Positions 7,378-14,371 of a stretch of DNA of 64,000 nt are shown here, piece by piece (within the stretch, counting starts at the first letter, position 1; each line of letters opens with the position of its first letter). The stretch is from Actinobacteria bacterium UBA6100 (lineage in GTDB: Bacteria; Actinomycetota; Coriobacteriia; Anaerosomatales; Anaerosomataceae). The DNA is taken from NCBI GenBank assembly GCA_002423585.1, contig DIWS01000009.1:62478-126477 (forward strand). The letters run 5' to 3'. The notes beneath the pieces were generated by a model. The model did no database searches. It saw only the letters and a list, made by a program, of their open reading frames with translations, and was not told the origin of the DNA. Both the position numbers and the translations under genes were made by a program.

Positions 7378-7457
7378 TAACGTCTCGGTGCTTCAGCAGC
7401 GCGCCTGTGTCTCTCATGGTACGACGACTCATCGCGTCTGCTGGAAGCGCTTGTTAG
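7378..7457 (-). repeat. attC site 7
   Basis: 80 bases, from TAACGTCTCGGTGCTTCAGC to GTCTGCTGGAAGCGCTTGTTAG on the plus strand. Its core supplies the stop codon of the acetyltransferase gene at 7454. Confidence 0.93.
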
Positions 7458-7894
7458 ACGCTGGGTCGCAGCTTCTTCTTGAACCCGGTCCAACGAGCCT
7501 CGAAGCCATTTGCCTGGTAGAGGGCGACCGCGTCCTCACGTACCGATTCCGTCAGCAGGATCACCTGGTTGCAGCCTCTCTCGCGGGCGGCCTCCTCGAG
7601 CTGAGCGAGAAGCGCACTCGCGATGCCCATGCGCCGATACTCCGCGTCAACCACCATGTCCTCGACGACCATGTACGTGTCATAGCCGCCATACAGCCCG
7701 TGGCAGATCGCTCCGGTGGCCGTGCCGACGCACTCGCCGTTGATCCTAGCGACGAGGATCACATGATCAGGGTCGTCAGCGAGCAAGGTGAGCGTCCGCG
7801 TCATGGATGCAACATCTGAGCGCTCACCCCAGAAGTACTCGTGAAGCCTGCCGATGGCGGGCAGGTCGGACGTCTCAACCCGTGCTATCTCCAT
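7454..7894 (-). CDS. GNAT-family N-acetyltransferase
   Basis: 146 residues from ATG 7894 (MEIARVETSDLPAI). The acetyl-CoA loop is present as VVDAEYRRMGIASALLAQLE (motif A, R-x-x-G-I/A), followed by CNQVILLTES and VALYQANGFEARWTGFKKKL, a typical GNAT C-terminus. The acceptor substrate is unknown. The stop codon TAA belongs to attC site 7; single-gene cassette. Confidence 0.92.
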   Translation of the reverse strand: MEIARVETSDLPAIGRLHEYFWGERSDVASMTRTLTLLADDPDHVILVARINGECVGTATGAICHGLYGGYDTYMVVEDMVVDAEYRRMGIASALLAQLEEAARERGCNQVILLTESVREDAVALYQANGFEARWTGFKKKLRPSV

Positions 7895-7906
7895 GGACCC
7901 CCGTGC

Positions 7907-8004
7907 GTCGAACGTGGTGCGCATCAGCCGCGACGGCGCAGCGACACGCCTCCGTCCGAGTGTACATTGCCGGCGCAGGAGTCTGCTGGATACGCTTGTT
8001 CGAC
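7907..8004 (-). repeat. attC site 8 (GTTCGAC-core type)
   Basis: 98 bases, from GTCGAACGTGGTGCGCATCAGC to TCTGCTGGATACGCTTGTTCGAC on the plus strand. Both cores are of the GTTCGAC type, unlike the GTTAGGC type of most sites. It ends the largest cassette of the array. Confidence 0.87.
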
Positions 8005-8020
8005 GGGGAGTCGCGGCGGT

Positions 8021-8941
8021 CTAGGCCACCGCGATGACCACATTGCCGCGCTTGTGACCGTTGCCAACATACCGATGGGCTTCGGCGATATCGGCCAGCT
8101 CGAAGGTGCGGTCAACGACGGGCAGCGATGCGCCGCAGGCGGCGAGATCTGCGACGATGACCAGGTCGTCCCGTCGAAGCTTCGGGGTGCCGTCGTCGAC
8201 CGAGATCGAATGGCCACCCGCAGCGAGCGCTCGCGCCGACTGCCGCATCGCCGTCGCGCTCTTGCGCTTTCCGACGGCGTCGAGGATGAGGTCGTACGCG
8301 ACTCCGTTTTCCCACATCTCGCCTGTCGTGTAGTCGATCACGCTAGTCGCGCCGAGCGAGCGCACGAGGTCCAGGTTCGACGGACCGCACACGCCCGTGA
8401 CCTCGGCTCCGAAATGCGTCGCCAGTTGGACCGCGCACGTGCCCACCGCGCCCGATGCGCCGTAGACCAGGACCTTCTGTCCGCGAGAGAGTCCGCCCCG
8501 GCGCAGGGAGTGCATGGCAAGCAGTCCCCCATAGGGCAACGCCGCCGCGACGTCGTGAGTGAGCTCCGGTGGCCGAAGCACGATCAGACCGTCTTCGGGC
8601 CAGCAGACGTATTCCGCGTACGTGCCGAAGAGATGCCGGTTGAAGCCGAGGACCTCGTCGCCAACGCGGAAGGTGCGGCACTCCGGCCCGACGGCATCGA
8701 CCGTGCCCGACAGCACCATGCCGAGGATGCGGCGTCGGGGCGCTGACCATCCGAGCGCGATGCGGGCCATCAGCTTGTATGCGGGACTGAGATCCAGTCC
8801 ACGTACGTAGCAGTCGCTCGAGGTCACGGCTGTCGCCGAGATCCGGATACGGAGGTCGTTTCCCCGCGGCACTGGCTCGGCCACGTCCTCGAGCCTGAGG
8901 ACCTCCGGAGGGCCGTAGCGAGTGCAGACGGCCGCCCTCAT
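8021..8941 (-). CDS. Quinone oxidoreductase-like medium-chain dehydrogenase/reductase
   Basis: 306 residues. N-terminal GroES-like domain (MRAAVCTRYGPPEVLRLEDV, ISATAVTSSDCYVR), then a Rossmann fold with VLVYGASGAVGTCAVQLA (residues about 144-161) and a substrate/cofactor lobe ending HRYVGNGHKRGNVVIAV. No catalytic zinc cysteines are evident, so it fits the zinc-independent NAD(P)H:quinone oxidoreductase branch. It overlaps the DUF4386 gene by 4 bases and is probably co-transcribed with it under the divergent TetR. Confidence 0.9.
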   Translation of the reverse strand: MRAAVCTRYGPPEVLRLEDVAEPVPRGNDLRIRISATAVTSSDCYVRGLDLSPAYKLMARIALGWSAPRRRILGMVLSGTVDAVGPECRTFRVGDEVLGFNRHLFGTYAEYVCWPEDGLIVLRPPELTHDVAAALPYGGLLAMHSLRRGGLSRGQKVLVYGASGAVGTCAVQLATHFGAEVTGVCGPSNLDLVRSLGATSVIDYTTGEMWENGVAYDLILDAVGKRKSATAMRQSARALAAGGHSISVDDGTPKLRRDDLVIVADLAACGASLPVVDRTFELADIAEAHRYVGNGHKRGNVVIAVA

Positions 8942-9729
8942 GACGCGTCTGCCGCGACGGACGGTACTGCTGCGTAGGGCAGGTCAACTACCCGCACCAC
9001 CGGTTCGGCGGCGATCGCGGACGTGTCGAAGCCCTTGGCTATCAACCACCCGGCGAGAACGAGCTCCTGCACGAAGATGGGGAATGCGAGCGGGATGTAG
9101 CTGGTGATGCGGTTGCCACTGAACAGCGAGAGCAGGCAGGCCGCGGTCAGCGCCAGTGTCGCGATCATGCCGAAGCCCGACAGCCAGCGGGGCAGGAGCC
9201 GCGCCCGGAAGAACAACAGGTTGTAGAGGAACCCGCCGACGCAGAAGGCGAACACTCCCAGCAACGACGCGGCGTAGGTACGCAGACTCAGGAGCGCGTC
9301 ACCGATCGCCTGGAGCGATGCTCGGTCCGCTACCCCCGCCACGGCGAACTGCCCGCTGAGCCTGAGCAGGGCCAGCAGACTCATGGCGCCGATCAGGTAG
9401 AACGTCGCTTCCAGCGTCCGGAAGACGACCGAGCCGAGTGCCATGCCCGCACTCGCCCGCTTTAGGACCTGGTACATCGCGACCGCGATGCCGGCGCACG
9501 CGAGCGCGCCGATGACCTTCGCGAGCACGCCCGCAGCCGCCAAGCCGCCGTGAGCGTAGAGCTGGGTCAGGTAGTCCGGACCGGAAAAGGAACGCAGGAG
9601 AGCGTCGCCTGCGAATCCGGCGACGTCTGCCACGATGAAGAGCAGGCCCGCGATCAGCGCCGCCCTGCGACTTGAACTCCTCCAGTCCAGCACCGCGTTC
9701 GGTTCGTGAACAGCATGATCCCTAGACAT
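8938..9729 (-). CDS. DUF4386-family membrane protein
   Basis: 263 residues from ATG 9729, which follows AGGAGG at a good distance. About six hydrophobic segments are visible (LIAGLLFIVADVAGF, VLAKVIGALACAGIAVAMY, FRTLEATFYLIGAMSLLAL, ASLLGVFAFCVGGFLYNLLF, MIATLALTAACLLSLF, AFPIFVQELVLAGWLIAKGF). The pattern matches DUF4386 proteins, whose role is unknown. It overlaps the downstream oxidoreductase gene. Two TTAACA operators lie between it and the divergent TetR gene. Confidence 0.85.
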   Translation of the reverse strand: MSRDHAVHEPNAVLDWRSSSRRAALIAGLLFIVADVAGFAGDALLRSFSGPDYLTQLYAHGGLAAAGVLAKVIGALACAGIAVAMYQVLKRASAGMALGSVVFRTLEATFYLIGAMSLLALLRLSGQFAVAGVADRASLQAIGDALLSLRTYAASLLGVFAFCVGGFLYNLLFFRARLLPRWLSGFGMIATLALTAACLLSLFSGNRITSYIPLAFPIFVQELVLAGWLIAKGFDTSAIAAEPVVRVVDLPYAAVPSVAADAS

Positions 9730-9811
9730 CTCTTGGTTCCTCCTCTGGTCAGCTCCTGGTCGCGGCACCGAGCTCGTGTGGCCCGGGACGGCTCGAGCGA
9801 AGTTCGACGTA

Positions 9812-9824
9812 TTAACAGTGTTCA
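9812..9824. promoter_or_regulatory. TetR operator candidate, left copy
   Basis: TTAACA-G-TGTTCA, one mismatch from the perfect palindrome at 9847-9859, lying in the divergent intergenic region between the DUF4386 and TetR genes. Confidence 0.65.
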
Positions 9825-9846
9825 TATGCCCACTGCGCACTCTCTG

Positions 9847-9859
9847 TTAACAGTGTTAA
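9847..9859. promoter_or_regulatory. TetR operator candidate, right copy
   Basis: TTAACA-G-TGTTAA is a perfect 13-base palindrome, 35 bases to the right of the first copy and 74 bases before the TetR start. Paired identical operators in a divergent promoter region indicate control of both directions. Confidence 0.7.
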
Positions 9860-9932
9860 TATGTCAAGGGCAGCACCGTGTGCGCCTGCCCCGGCCTAAG
9901 GAGGCGTCGTCATCGCTCGCACAACGGACAAC

Positions 9933-10577
9933 ATGAGGCCTCGGGAGACGCTCAATCGAGAGCGTGTTCTGTGCGCAGCCGCGGAGCTCGCAGACGAGCG
10001 CGGGATCGACTCGGTCACGATGCGAGCGCTCGGCCGGAAGCTCGGGGTCGAGGCGGCAGCGCTCTACAACCACGTGGCGGGCAAGGACGACCTCCTCGAC
10101 TGCTTGGTGGAGCTGGTCGTCTCGGACATCGACGTGCCCATGGACATCGACTGGAAGGAGGCGCTGCGGCGCCAGGCCTCGTCGACGCGCGAGCTCTTCG
10201 CACGGCACACCTGGGCTGCGGCCCTTATCGACTCACGCGACCGAACCGGGCCGAACAGGCTGTCTCTTGCCGACCGGGTCCTGGGCGTGCTCATGAGGGC
10301 CGGGTTCTCCCCGGCTGAGGCTGCGAACGCGATTCTGATCCTCAACAGCTACACCTATGGCTTCGAGCGCGAGAGGCCCACACCCTCGATCCAGGGTGAC
10401 GCAGTCGGTACTGAGGAGGCGCAAGAGATCTTGGCCGCGATCCCGGACGGGATGTACCCGAACGCGACCCGTGTGGCCATGGAGTACGCCGCGACGCTCT
10501 TCGATCTGGACGCGGCGTTCGACTACGGCTTGGGCCTGATCCTGGACGGTCTCGAGGGGTCGCTGGAACGAAGGTGA
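9933..10577 (+). CDS. TetR-family repressor with a Tet repressor-like C-terminal domain
   Basis: 214 residues. The N-terminal helix-turn-helix is VTMRALGRKLGVEAAALYNH (residues about 30-49), with the aromatic-His (YNHV) of the TetR subgroup. The remainder is a TetR_C-like all-helical domain. It is divergent from the DUF4386/oxidoreductase pair and shares a cassette with them, an unusual three-gene cassette with its own regulator. It runs against cassette orientation. Confidence 0.9.
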   Translation: MRPRETLNRERVLCAAAELADERGIDSVTMRALGRKLGVEAAALYNHVAGKDDLLDCLVELVVSDIDVPMDIDWKEALRRQASSTRELFARHTWAAALIDSRDRTGPNRLSLADRVLGVLMRAGFSPAEAANAILILNSYTYGFERERPTPSIQGDAVGTEEAQEILAAIPDGMYPNATRVAMEYAATLFDLDAAFDYGLGLILDGLEGSLERR

Positions 10578-10660
10578 ACCCGTCTTCGACTGGCTACGTC
10601 GCCGCGGGCGCCACGACCGGTTCACGTCTCGACTCCGTGCGCCACACCCTCCGTCGAACG

Positions 10661-10741
10661 CAACGTCCAGTGCTTCAGCCGCGAACGAGCGGCTTCAGTT
10701 CAGCCTAGCGCGTGCGTGAGTCGGCTGGAAGCACTTGTTAG
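10661..10741 (-). repeat. attC site 9
   Basis: 81 bases, from CAACGTCCAGTGCTTCAGCC to GTCGGCTGGAAGCACTTGTTAG on the plus strand. It belongs to the subfamily with a GCGAACGAGCGGC and CAGCCTAGCG centre (sites 4, 9, 13). Confidence 0.92.
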
Positions 10742-10748
10742 ACCCACC

Positions 10749-11045
10749 CTACTCGTTCACGCTGCCGAGCTCGAACAGGCGCCGATCATGGAGCACCGCC
10801 AGAATCGTGACCTGCTGATTATCCCAGTGATACGGCACACGATACGGATCCACCAAGACCTCGCGAATCTCAGGTCGCTGCAGCTCTGGGACGATCCGGC
10901 CGAGGTCGGGGAAGCGCTCGAGCGACCGTACCCGCTCCATAGTCTCATCGAGCCAGCGGAGTGCAGATGCGGGTCGTTCAGCCGCTATGTAGTCGACCGC
11001 CTCGTCGAGCATCGACTCCGCCTGACGTGTCCAAACGACCTTCAC
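10749..11045 (-). CDS. RelE/ParE-superfamily toxin
   Basis: 98 residues. Family segments: MKVVWTRQAESMLDEAVDYI, RVRSLERFPDLGRIVPEL, IREVLVDPYRVPYHW and TILAVLHDRRLFE. The start overlaps the antitoxin stop by 4 bases. The VPYHW segment carries a Pro where relatives usually have an aromatic or Ile; whether this affects activity is unknown. One-cassette toxin-antitoxin pair. Confidence 0.92.
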   Translation of the reverse strand: MKVVWTRQAESMLDEAVDYIAAERPASALRWLDETMERVRSLERFPDLGRIVPELQRPEIREVLVDPYRVPYHWDNQQVTILAVLHDRRLFELGSVNE

Positions 11046-11323
11046 TTGGCGAACCTCGCGCGGACGCGCGCCTCGACCTCGTCGTGCGGCACCACATCAC
11101 CCTGGAGCATCTCCTGCTCCCCGGCGCGTACGGCTCGAAGGAGTGCGACCTCATCGAGCAACCCCTCGTACACCTCGACGTCCATGAGCACAGCGGCGCT
11201 GCGACCGTGCTGTGTGAGAATGACCGGCCGTTTGGTGGCATGGACCTGATCCAGGACGGCCGATGTGTTCGCGCGGAACTCGGTGACCGGGCGGACATCG
11301 GTTGATGGGCGAAGCTGGACCAT
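11042..11323 (-). CDS. Phd/YefM-family antitoxin
   Basis: 93 residues. Core: RPVTEFRANTSAVLDQVHAT, KRPVILTQHGRSAAVLMDVE. ATG 11323 follows GGAGGTG. The gene resembles the antitoxin at 3993-4271 in its N-terminal half, while the C-terminal toxin-binding halves differ. The region to the right (11324-11405) is AT-rich for this genome and should hold the promoter, but I could not pick convincing hexamers. Confidence 0.9.
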   Translation of the reverse strand: MVQLRPSTDVRPVTEFRANTSAVLDQVHATKRPVILTQHGRSAAVLMDVEVYEGLLDEVALLRAVRAGEQEMLQGDVVPHDEVEARVRARFAK

Positions 11324-11405
11324 GGGGCACCTCCGATAAGATACGTTACTGCGTACATTTTACCGTATTCTTAACGGGATTCAAACCGCCCGACATGGTT
11401 GGGTC

Positions 11406-11503
11406 TAACGTCTCGGCGCTTCAGCTGAAGCGCCGCCCCCAAATCGCTTGCCACCCGAGCATACCGCACACGGGCGGCGCTTTCTGCTGGAAGCGCTTGT
11501 TAG
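11406..11503 (-). repeat. attC site 10
   Basis: 98 bases, from TAACGTCTCGGCGCTTCAGC to TTCTGCTGGAAGCGCTTGTTAG on the plus strand, with the long central block seen in sites 1 and 3. Confidence 0.93.
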
Positions 11504-11565
11504 CTTGGCCCCCGATCTGCGCGCGATCCATCCGGCCGCCACCTTCACCATGGGCTTGCGTCACC

Positions 11566-11611
11566 GCTACTAAGTGTTACTATGTAGCGGTACTCATTGT
11601 CGCTTAGTAGC
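11566..11611. promoter_or_regulatory. PadR operator candidate (9-base inverted repeat)
   Basis: GCTACTAAG (11566-11574) and CTTAGTAGC (11603-11611) form a perfect inverted repeat immediately before the PadR ribosome-binding site GGGGAGG. The segment between contains GTTACTATGTAGCGGTAC, itself dyad-like. This probably includes the promoter of the two-gene unit and the PadR binding sites. Confidence 0.6.
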
Positions 11612-11625
11612 ATGGGGAGGTGCTC

Positions 11626-11955
11626 ATGGCCAAGCAGATGACCGAGATGCTCAAGGGCAACCTCGAGGGCATCGTTCTCGCAATCCTGTCCGACCGGCCC
11701 GCGTACGGCTATGAGATCACAAGCCGGCTGCGGGAGATGGGCTTCGCCGACATCGCCGAGGGCACCATCTACGCACTGCTCATCAGAATCGAGCAGAAGG
11801 GGCTCGTCGACGTGGTGAAGACCCCGTCCGAGAAGGGGCCGCCGCGCAAGGTCTTCTCGCTCAACCTGCAAGGACAGGAGTACCTCAAGGAGTTCTGGAC
11901 GACATGGAACTTCCTTGCAGACAGACTCCAACAGCTCCACCAAGGAGGCAGATAG
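11626..11955 (+). CDS. PadR-family transcriptional regulator
   Basis: 109 residues from ATG 11626, behind GGGGAGG. The winged helix is clear: LKGNLEGIVLAILSDRPAYG, YEITSRLREMGFADIAEGTI, YALLIRIEQKGLVDVVKT, and KGPPRKVFSLNLQGQEYL. PadR proteins repress membrane-pump or stress genes and often their own operon. The gene is followed after 2 bases by the DUF1048 gene. Both run against cassette orientation and have their own promoter region. Confidence 0.93.
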   Translation: MAKQMTEMLKGNLEGIVLAILSDRPAYGYEITSRLREMGFADIAEGTIYALLIRIEQKGLVDVVKTPSEKGPPRKVFSLNLQGQEYLKEFWTTWNFLADRLQQLHQGGR

Positions 11956-11957
11956 TG

Positions 11958-12332
11958 ATGGAAGACGCGTGGAAGAACGGTTTCGTGACCAAAGTGATCG
12001 GCGACAAGCGCCGCTGGCGGGCATACAAAGCGCGCGTGAAGCAGCTACCCACAGGCTATCGCGAAGCGGTCGACGCGATCGAGCGGTACCTGATGCTCTT
12101 CGGGGTGCTGGACAGCGACAACGCAGCCTCGCTATTCGAGGATATCGCCGACCTGTTCGAGCAGGCCGCGGCAGACGGCATGCCGATTCACGACATCGTG
12201 GGCGATGATCCGGTGGAGTTCGTCGAAGCGCTCATCCGGAACTACCCGCGGGGCGGGTACGTCGACCACGAGAAGGCACGACTGGCCCGCGATATCGAGC
12301 AGGCAGAACGGCTGGTCAAGGGCTCAAGCTAA
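11958..12332 (+). CDS. DUF1048-family protein
   Basis: 124 residues from ATG 11958, behind AAGGAGG inside the end of padR. It is all-helical in appearance with a conserved core: DKRRWRAYKARVKQLPTGYR, AIERYLMLFG and EDIADLFEQAAADG. DUF1048 genes commonly sit directly behind PadR-type regulators, which is the order seen here. Function unknown. The stop codon TAA at 12330-12332 runs into attC site 11. Confidence 0.88.
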   Translation: MEDAWKNGFVTKVIGDKRRWRAYKARVKQLPTGYREAVDAIERYLMLFGVLDSDNAASLFEDIADLFEQAAADGMPIHDIVGDDPVEFVEALIRNYPRGGYVDHEKARLARDIEQAERLVKGSS

Positions 12333-12412
12333 CGTCTCGGCGCTTCAGCTGCGCGCCGAAGCCCTCTCTTCGTAGCCTACACCGCGGCGCGTCAGCTGGA
12401 AGCGCTTGTTAG
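12331..12412 (-). repeat. attC site 11
   Basis: 82 bases, from TAACGTCTCGGCGCTTCAGC to GTCAGCTGGAAGCGCTTGTTAG on the plus strand. Its centre, CCTCTCTTCGTAGCCTACAC, is nearly identical to site 12. Confidence 0.94.
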
Positions 12413-13083
12413 ATGGGCCCGCTGGGAGTCAGGACGTCTGCCGAAGGCACGCCTGCATCTGTGACGTGATCTGTCCACGCAGCCCCATCCCAGAACCGCA
12501 TCTCATGCCTACCAGTAGGATCGGCCTTCCAGCCAGCCTCGGGAGTCGGCGGAACTGGGTTGGCATTGTCGCCTACGGCTGACTGCTGCACATCGGCGAC
12601 AGCCTGACCTGCTGCCGTATCCCGCACGAGAGCCTTGTACTCACTGTTCTTGATCTTCTGCACCGACCCACAGTCGGCGCACCTGAAAGTCAGCGTATTC
12701 ATGAAGGGCATCAGGACGGCACCCATCACCGACATAGCCAGGCCGAGAAGGATACCGACGCCGAAGGGGATGAGCATTATCCATCCCAAGATTGGTATCC
12801 AGAGCGATATGCTGAACGCAATGAGACTACTGGTGGTCATGACGGCGCCACTGCCGACGAAAGTGGCTGCGGGACTAGCTGCCCGCGTGTTGAGGGATCG
12901 GCACTCTGGGCAGGGGACCTTGCCGACGTAGATGTTCTTCGCTTTGGCAGTCTTGACCTTCTGGAAGCCCGAACCTTTCACGTGTTCCCCGCTTTCTCGT
13001 TGGGCATGACTCCAACCGTCTCGCTGCTGCGGCGCTGCGCCGAGCGATTCAGTCGTTGGGATGCGTCCCCTTTGCGCTTGCAC
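12409..13083 (-). CDS. Membrane protein with zinc-ribbon-like cysteines and DUF2510 tail
   Basis: Up to 224 residues; the true start may be a GTG about 34 codons in. Order: a CPEC motif, a hydrophobic region of two helices (SSLIAFSISLWIPILGWIML, GVGILLGLAMSVMGAVLMPF), a CADC motif that would complete a split zinc ribbon, a linker, and a C-terminal DUF2510 module (AGWKADPTGRHEMRFWDGAA). DUF2510 is mainly actinobacterial, which supports the host assignment and suggests the cassette was captured within that phylum. The stop TAA is formed by attC site 11. Confidence 0.8.
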   Translation of the reverse strand: MQAQRGRIPTTESLGAAPQQRDGWSHAQRESGEHVKGSGFQKVKTAKAKNIYVGKVPCPECRSLNTRAASPAATFVGSGAVMTTSSLIAFSISLWIPILGWIMLIPFGVGILLGLAMSVMGAVLMPFMNTLTFRCADCGSVQKIKNSEYKALVRDTAAGQAVADVQQSAVGDNANPVPPTPEAGWKADPTGRHEMRFWDGAAWTDHVTDAGVPSADVLTPSGPI

Positions 13084-13092
13084 TGCCCCATC

Positions 13093-13175
13093 TAACGTCT
13101 TGGCGCTTCAGCTGCGGACCAAGCGCCTCTCTTTGTAGCCTACACCTCGCGCCGTCAGCTGGAAGCGCTTGTTAG
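13093..13175 (-). repeat. attC site 12
   Basis: 83 bases, from TAACGTCTTGGCGCTTCAGC to GTCAGCTGGAAGCGCTTGTTAG on the plus strand, close to site 11. Confidence 0.94.
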
Positions 13176-13558
13176 GCGGGGCTGTCGTGGAATTCCTGGG
13201 CGTCCGCCTGGGGACTGACCCCGAGGTAGCGCGGAGCCCGCTTGCGCTGCTGGCGAACAGTGGCTCCAGACGTAAGCCAGAAGAACATCGCACCGAACAC
13301 TAGGAGCCAGCCGCTACCGGCGAGCATTCGCGGATCCGCGGACAGTACAACGCACGCAGCCAGAAGCACGACCACTTCAAGAGCCCACTGGGCCCGTGAT
13401 GTCGTCTTCACCCAACCCGAGACCACTGCATCTCGACGAGCATCATCGGACGTGGTGCGTAAGGCTGCACGTGCCCTCCGAGTCACGACGAGGGTCACGA
13501 CGACATACGCGAGACCTCCGATTGCACCAATCGCATAGCCCGCGAACGCAGAACTCAT
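13172..13558 (-). CDS. Small membrane protein, unknown function
   Basis: 128 residues from ATG 13558 (MSSAFAGYAIGAIGG). Hydrophobic helices at about residues 4-26, 58-76 and 82-100, with a basic stretch RRARAALRTT between the first and second. No family recognised. The stop codon is supplied by attC site 12. The ribosome-binding site is weak (GTGAGG). Confidence 0.65.
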   Translation of the reverse strand: MSSAFAGYAIGAIGGLAYVVVTLVVTRRARAALRTTSDDARRDAVVSGWVKTTSRAQWALEVVVLLAACVVLSADPRMLAGSGWLLVFGAMFFWLTSGATVRQQRKRAPRYLGVSPQADAQEFHDSPA

Positions 13559-13616
13559 CGAGCGCCTCACTTGGTTTGAAGCCCCGGAGCCGGGGCGATG
13601 CCCCATGTCCTCCGCC

Positions 13617-13698
13617 TAACGTCTCAGTGCTTCAGCCGCGAACGAGCGGCTCAATGTCAGCCTAGCGTGTGCGTGAGTCGGCTGGAAGCACTTGTTAG
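13617..13698 (-). repeat. attC site 13
   Basis: 82 bases, from TAACGTCTCAGTGCTTCAGC to GTCGGCTGGAAGCACTTGTTAG on the plus strand. This is the attC of the cassette nearest attI. The acetyltransferase gene reads 42 bases into it. Confidence 0.93.
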
Positions 13699-14217
13699 CC
13701 GCCCGCAGTCGACTAAGGCGTAGTCGATCTCGTCGATGATCTGGCCGTCTTTGAACACTCCCGCCCTGCTGATGCCCTCACGTACGAAACCGCAGCGCTC
13801 CAGCACGCGCATCGACGCCGGATTCCAGGCGAACACGGCCGCCTCAAGGCGACAGAGGCCGAACCTCTCCATGGCGTAGGGGGCGACGGCGGATGCCGCA
13901 TCGGTCATGATGCCGCGACCCCAGTAGGGCTCGCCCAGCCAGTAGCCGAAGTCCGCCTTCTTGGAGAAGACACCCTCGCCAATCGAGACGCCGATGCCGC
14001 CCACCGCGTGACCATCGACTTCGATCGCCCAGTGAGTGGGCTCAGGCATCGCGGCCAGCGTCGCGAACCACTGGTGCGCGTCCGCGGCGGTGTAGGGGTG
14101 AGGGAACATGTGTGTGAGGTTGCGCCAGATGTTGCGGTTGTCCGCGTGACGAACGAGATCCGCCTCGTCAGCCGGCGACCAGTCACGTATGGCGCACTTG
14201 GAACAAGCCAGCTGCAT
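13657..14217 (-). CDS. RimJ/RimL-type GNAT acetyltransferase
   Basis: 186 residues. Features: a RimJ-like start (IRDWSPADEADLVRHADNRN), GGIGVSIG, GYWLGEPYWGRGIMTDAASA (acetyl-CoA motif) and LEAAVFAWNPASMRVLERCG, then FVREGI. Such enzymes acetylate protein or peptide N-termini or small amines. First cassette after attI, hence the best expressed position if an integron promoter exists. Its last roughly 13 codons are encoded by attC sequence, so its tail was created by cassette formation. Confidence 0.92.
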   Translation of the reverse strand: MQLACSKCAIRDWSPADEADLVRHADNRNIWRNLTHMFPHPYTAADAHQWFATLAAMPEPTHWAIEVDGHAVGGIGVSIGEGVFSKKADFGYWLGEPYWGRGIMTDAASAVAPYAMERFGLCRLEAAVFAWNPASMRVLERCGFVREGISRAGVFKDGQIIDEIDYALVDCGRLTSASSRLTHTLG

Positions 14218-14231
14218 TCGACCCCCTGGTG

Positions 14232-14330
14232 CGGCTAACAGCCAATATCCAGACCATGTAACAGCCTGATCATAGCTGTCATTTCTCCGTAATCACACCA
14301 AGTCCTACACTTCTCCCGCACTTCTGCAGT
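14232..14330 (-). other. Candidate attI recombination region
   Basis: On the minus strand the intI gene is followed by about 140 noncoding bases ending GGCTGTTAGCC just before the first cassette; GTTAGCC is the same core as in the attC sites. A second GCTGTTACATGG lies 20 bases upstream, and AGAAGTG occurs twice, 12 bases apart, at 14311-14331. These could be the simple core site and accessory direct repeats of attI. A TATGAT lies in the region and could be part of a cassette promoter, but I found no good -35. Confidence 0.6.
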
Positions 14331-14371
14331 CTGTGTAAGCGCGTACCCGATCCCAGCACCCGCCGCCCCGC

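Noticed and set aside
189..13698. Regularly spaced repeats as a possible CRISPR array
   Set aside because: The repeat units are 80-101 bases with internal inverted arms and are separated by whole genes of 0.4-2.7 kb, not 30-base spacers. They are attC sites next to an IntI.
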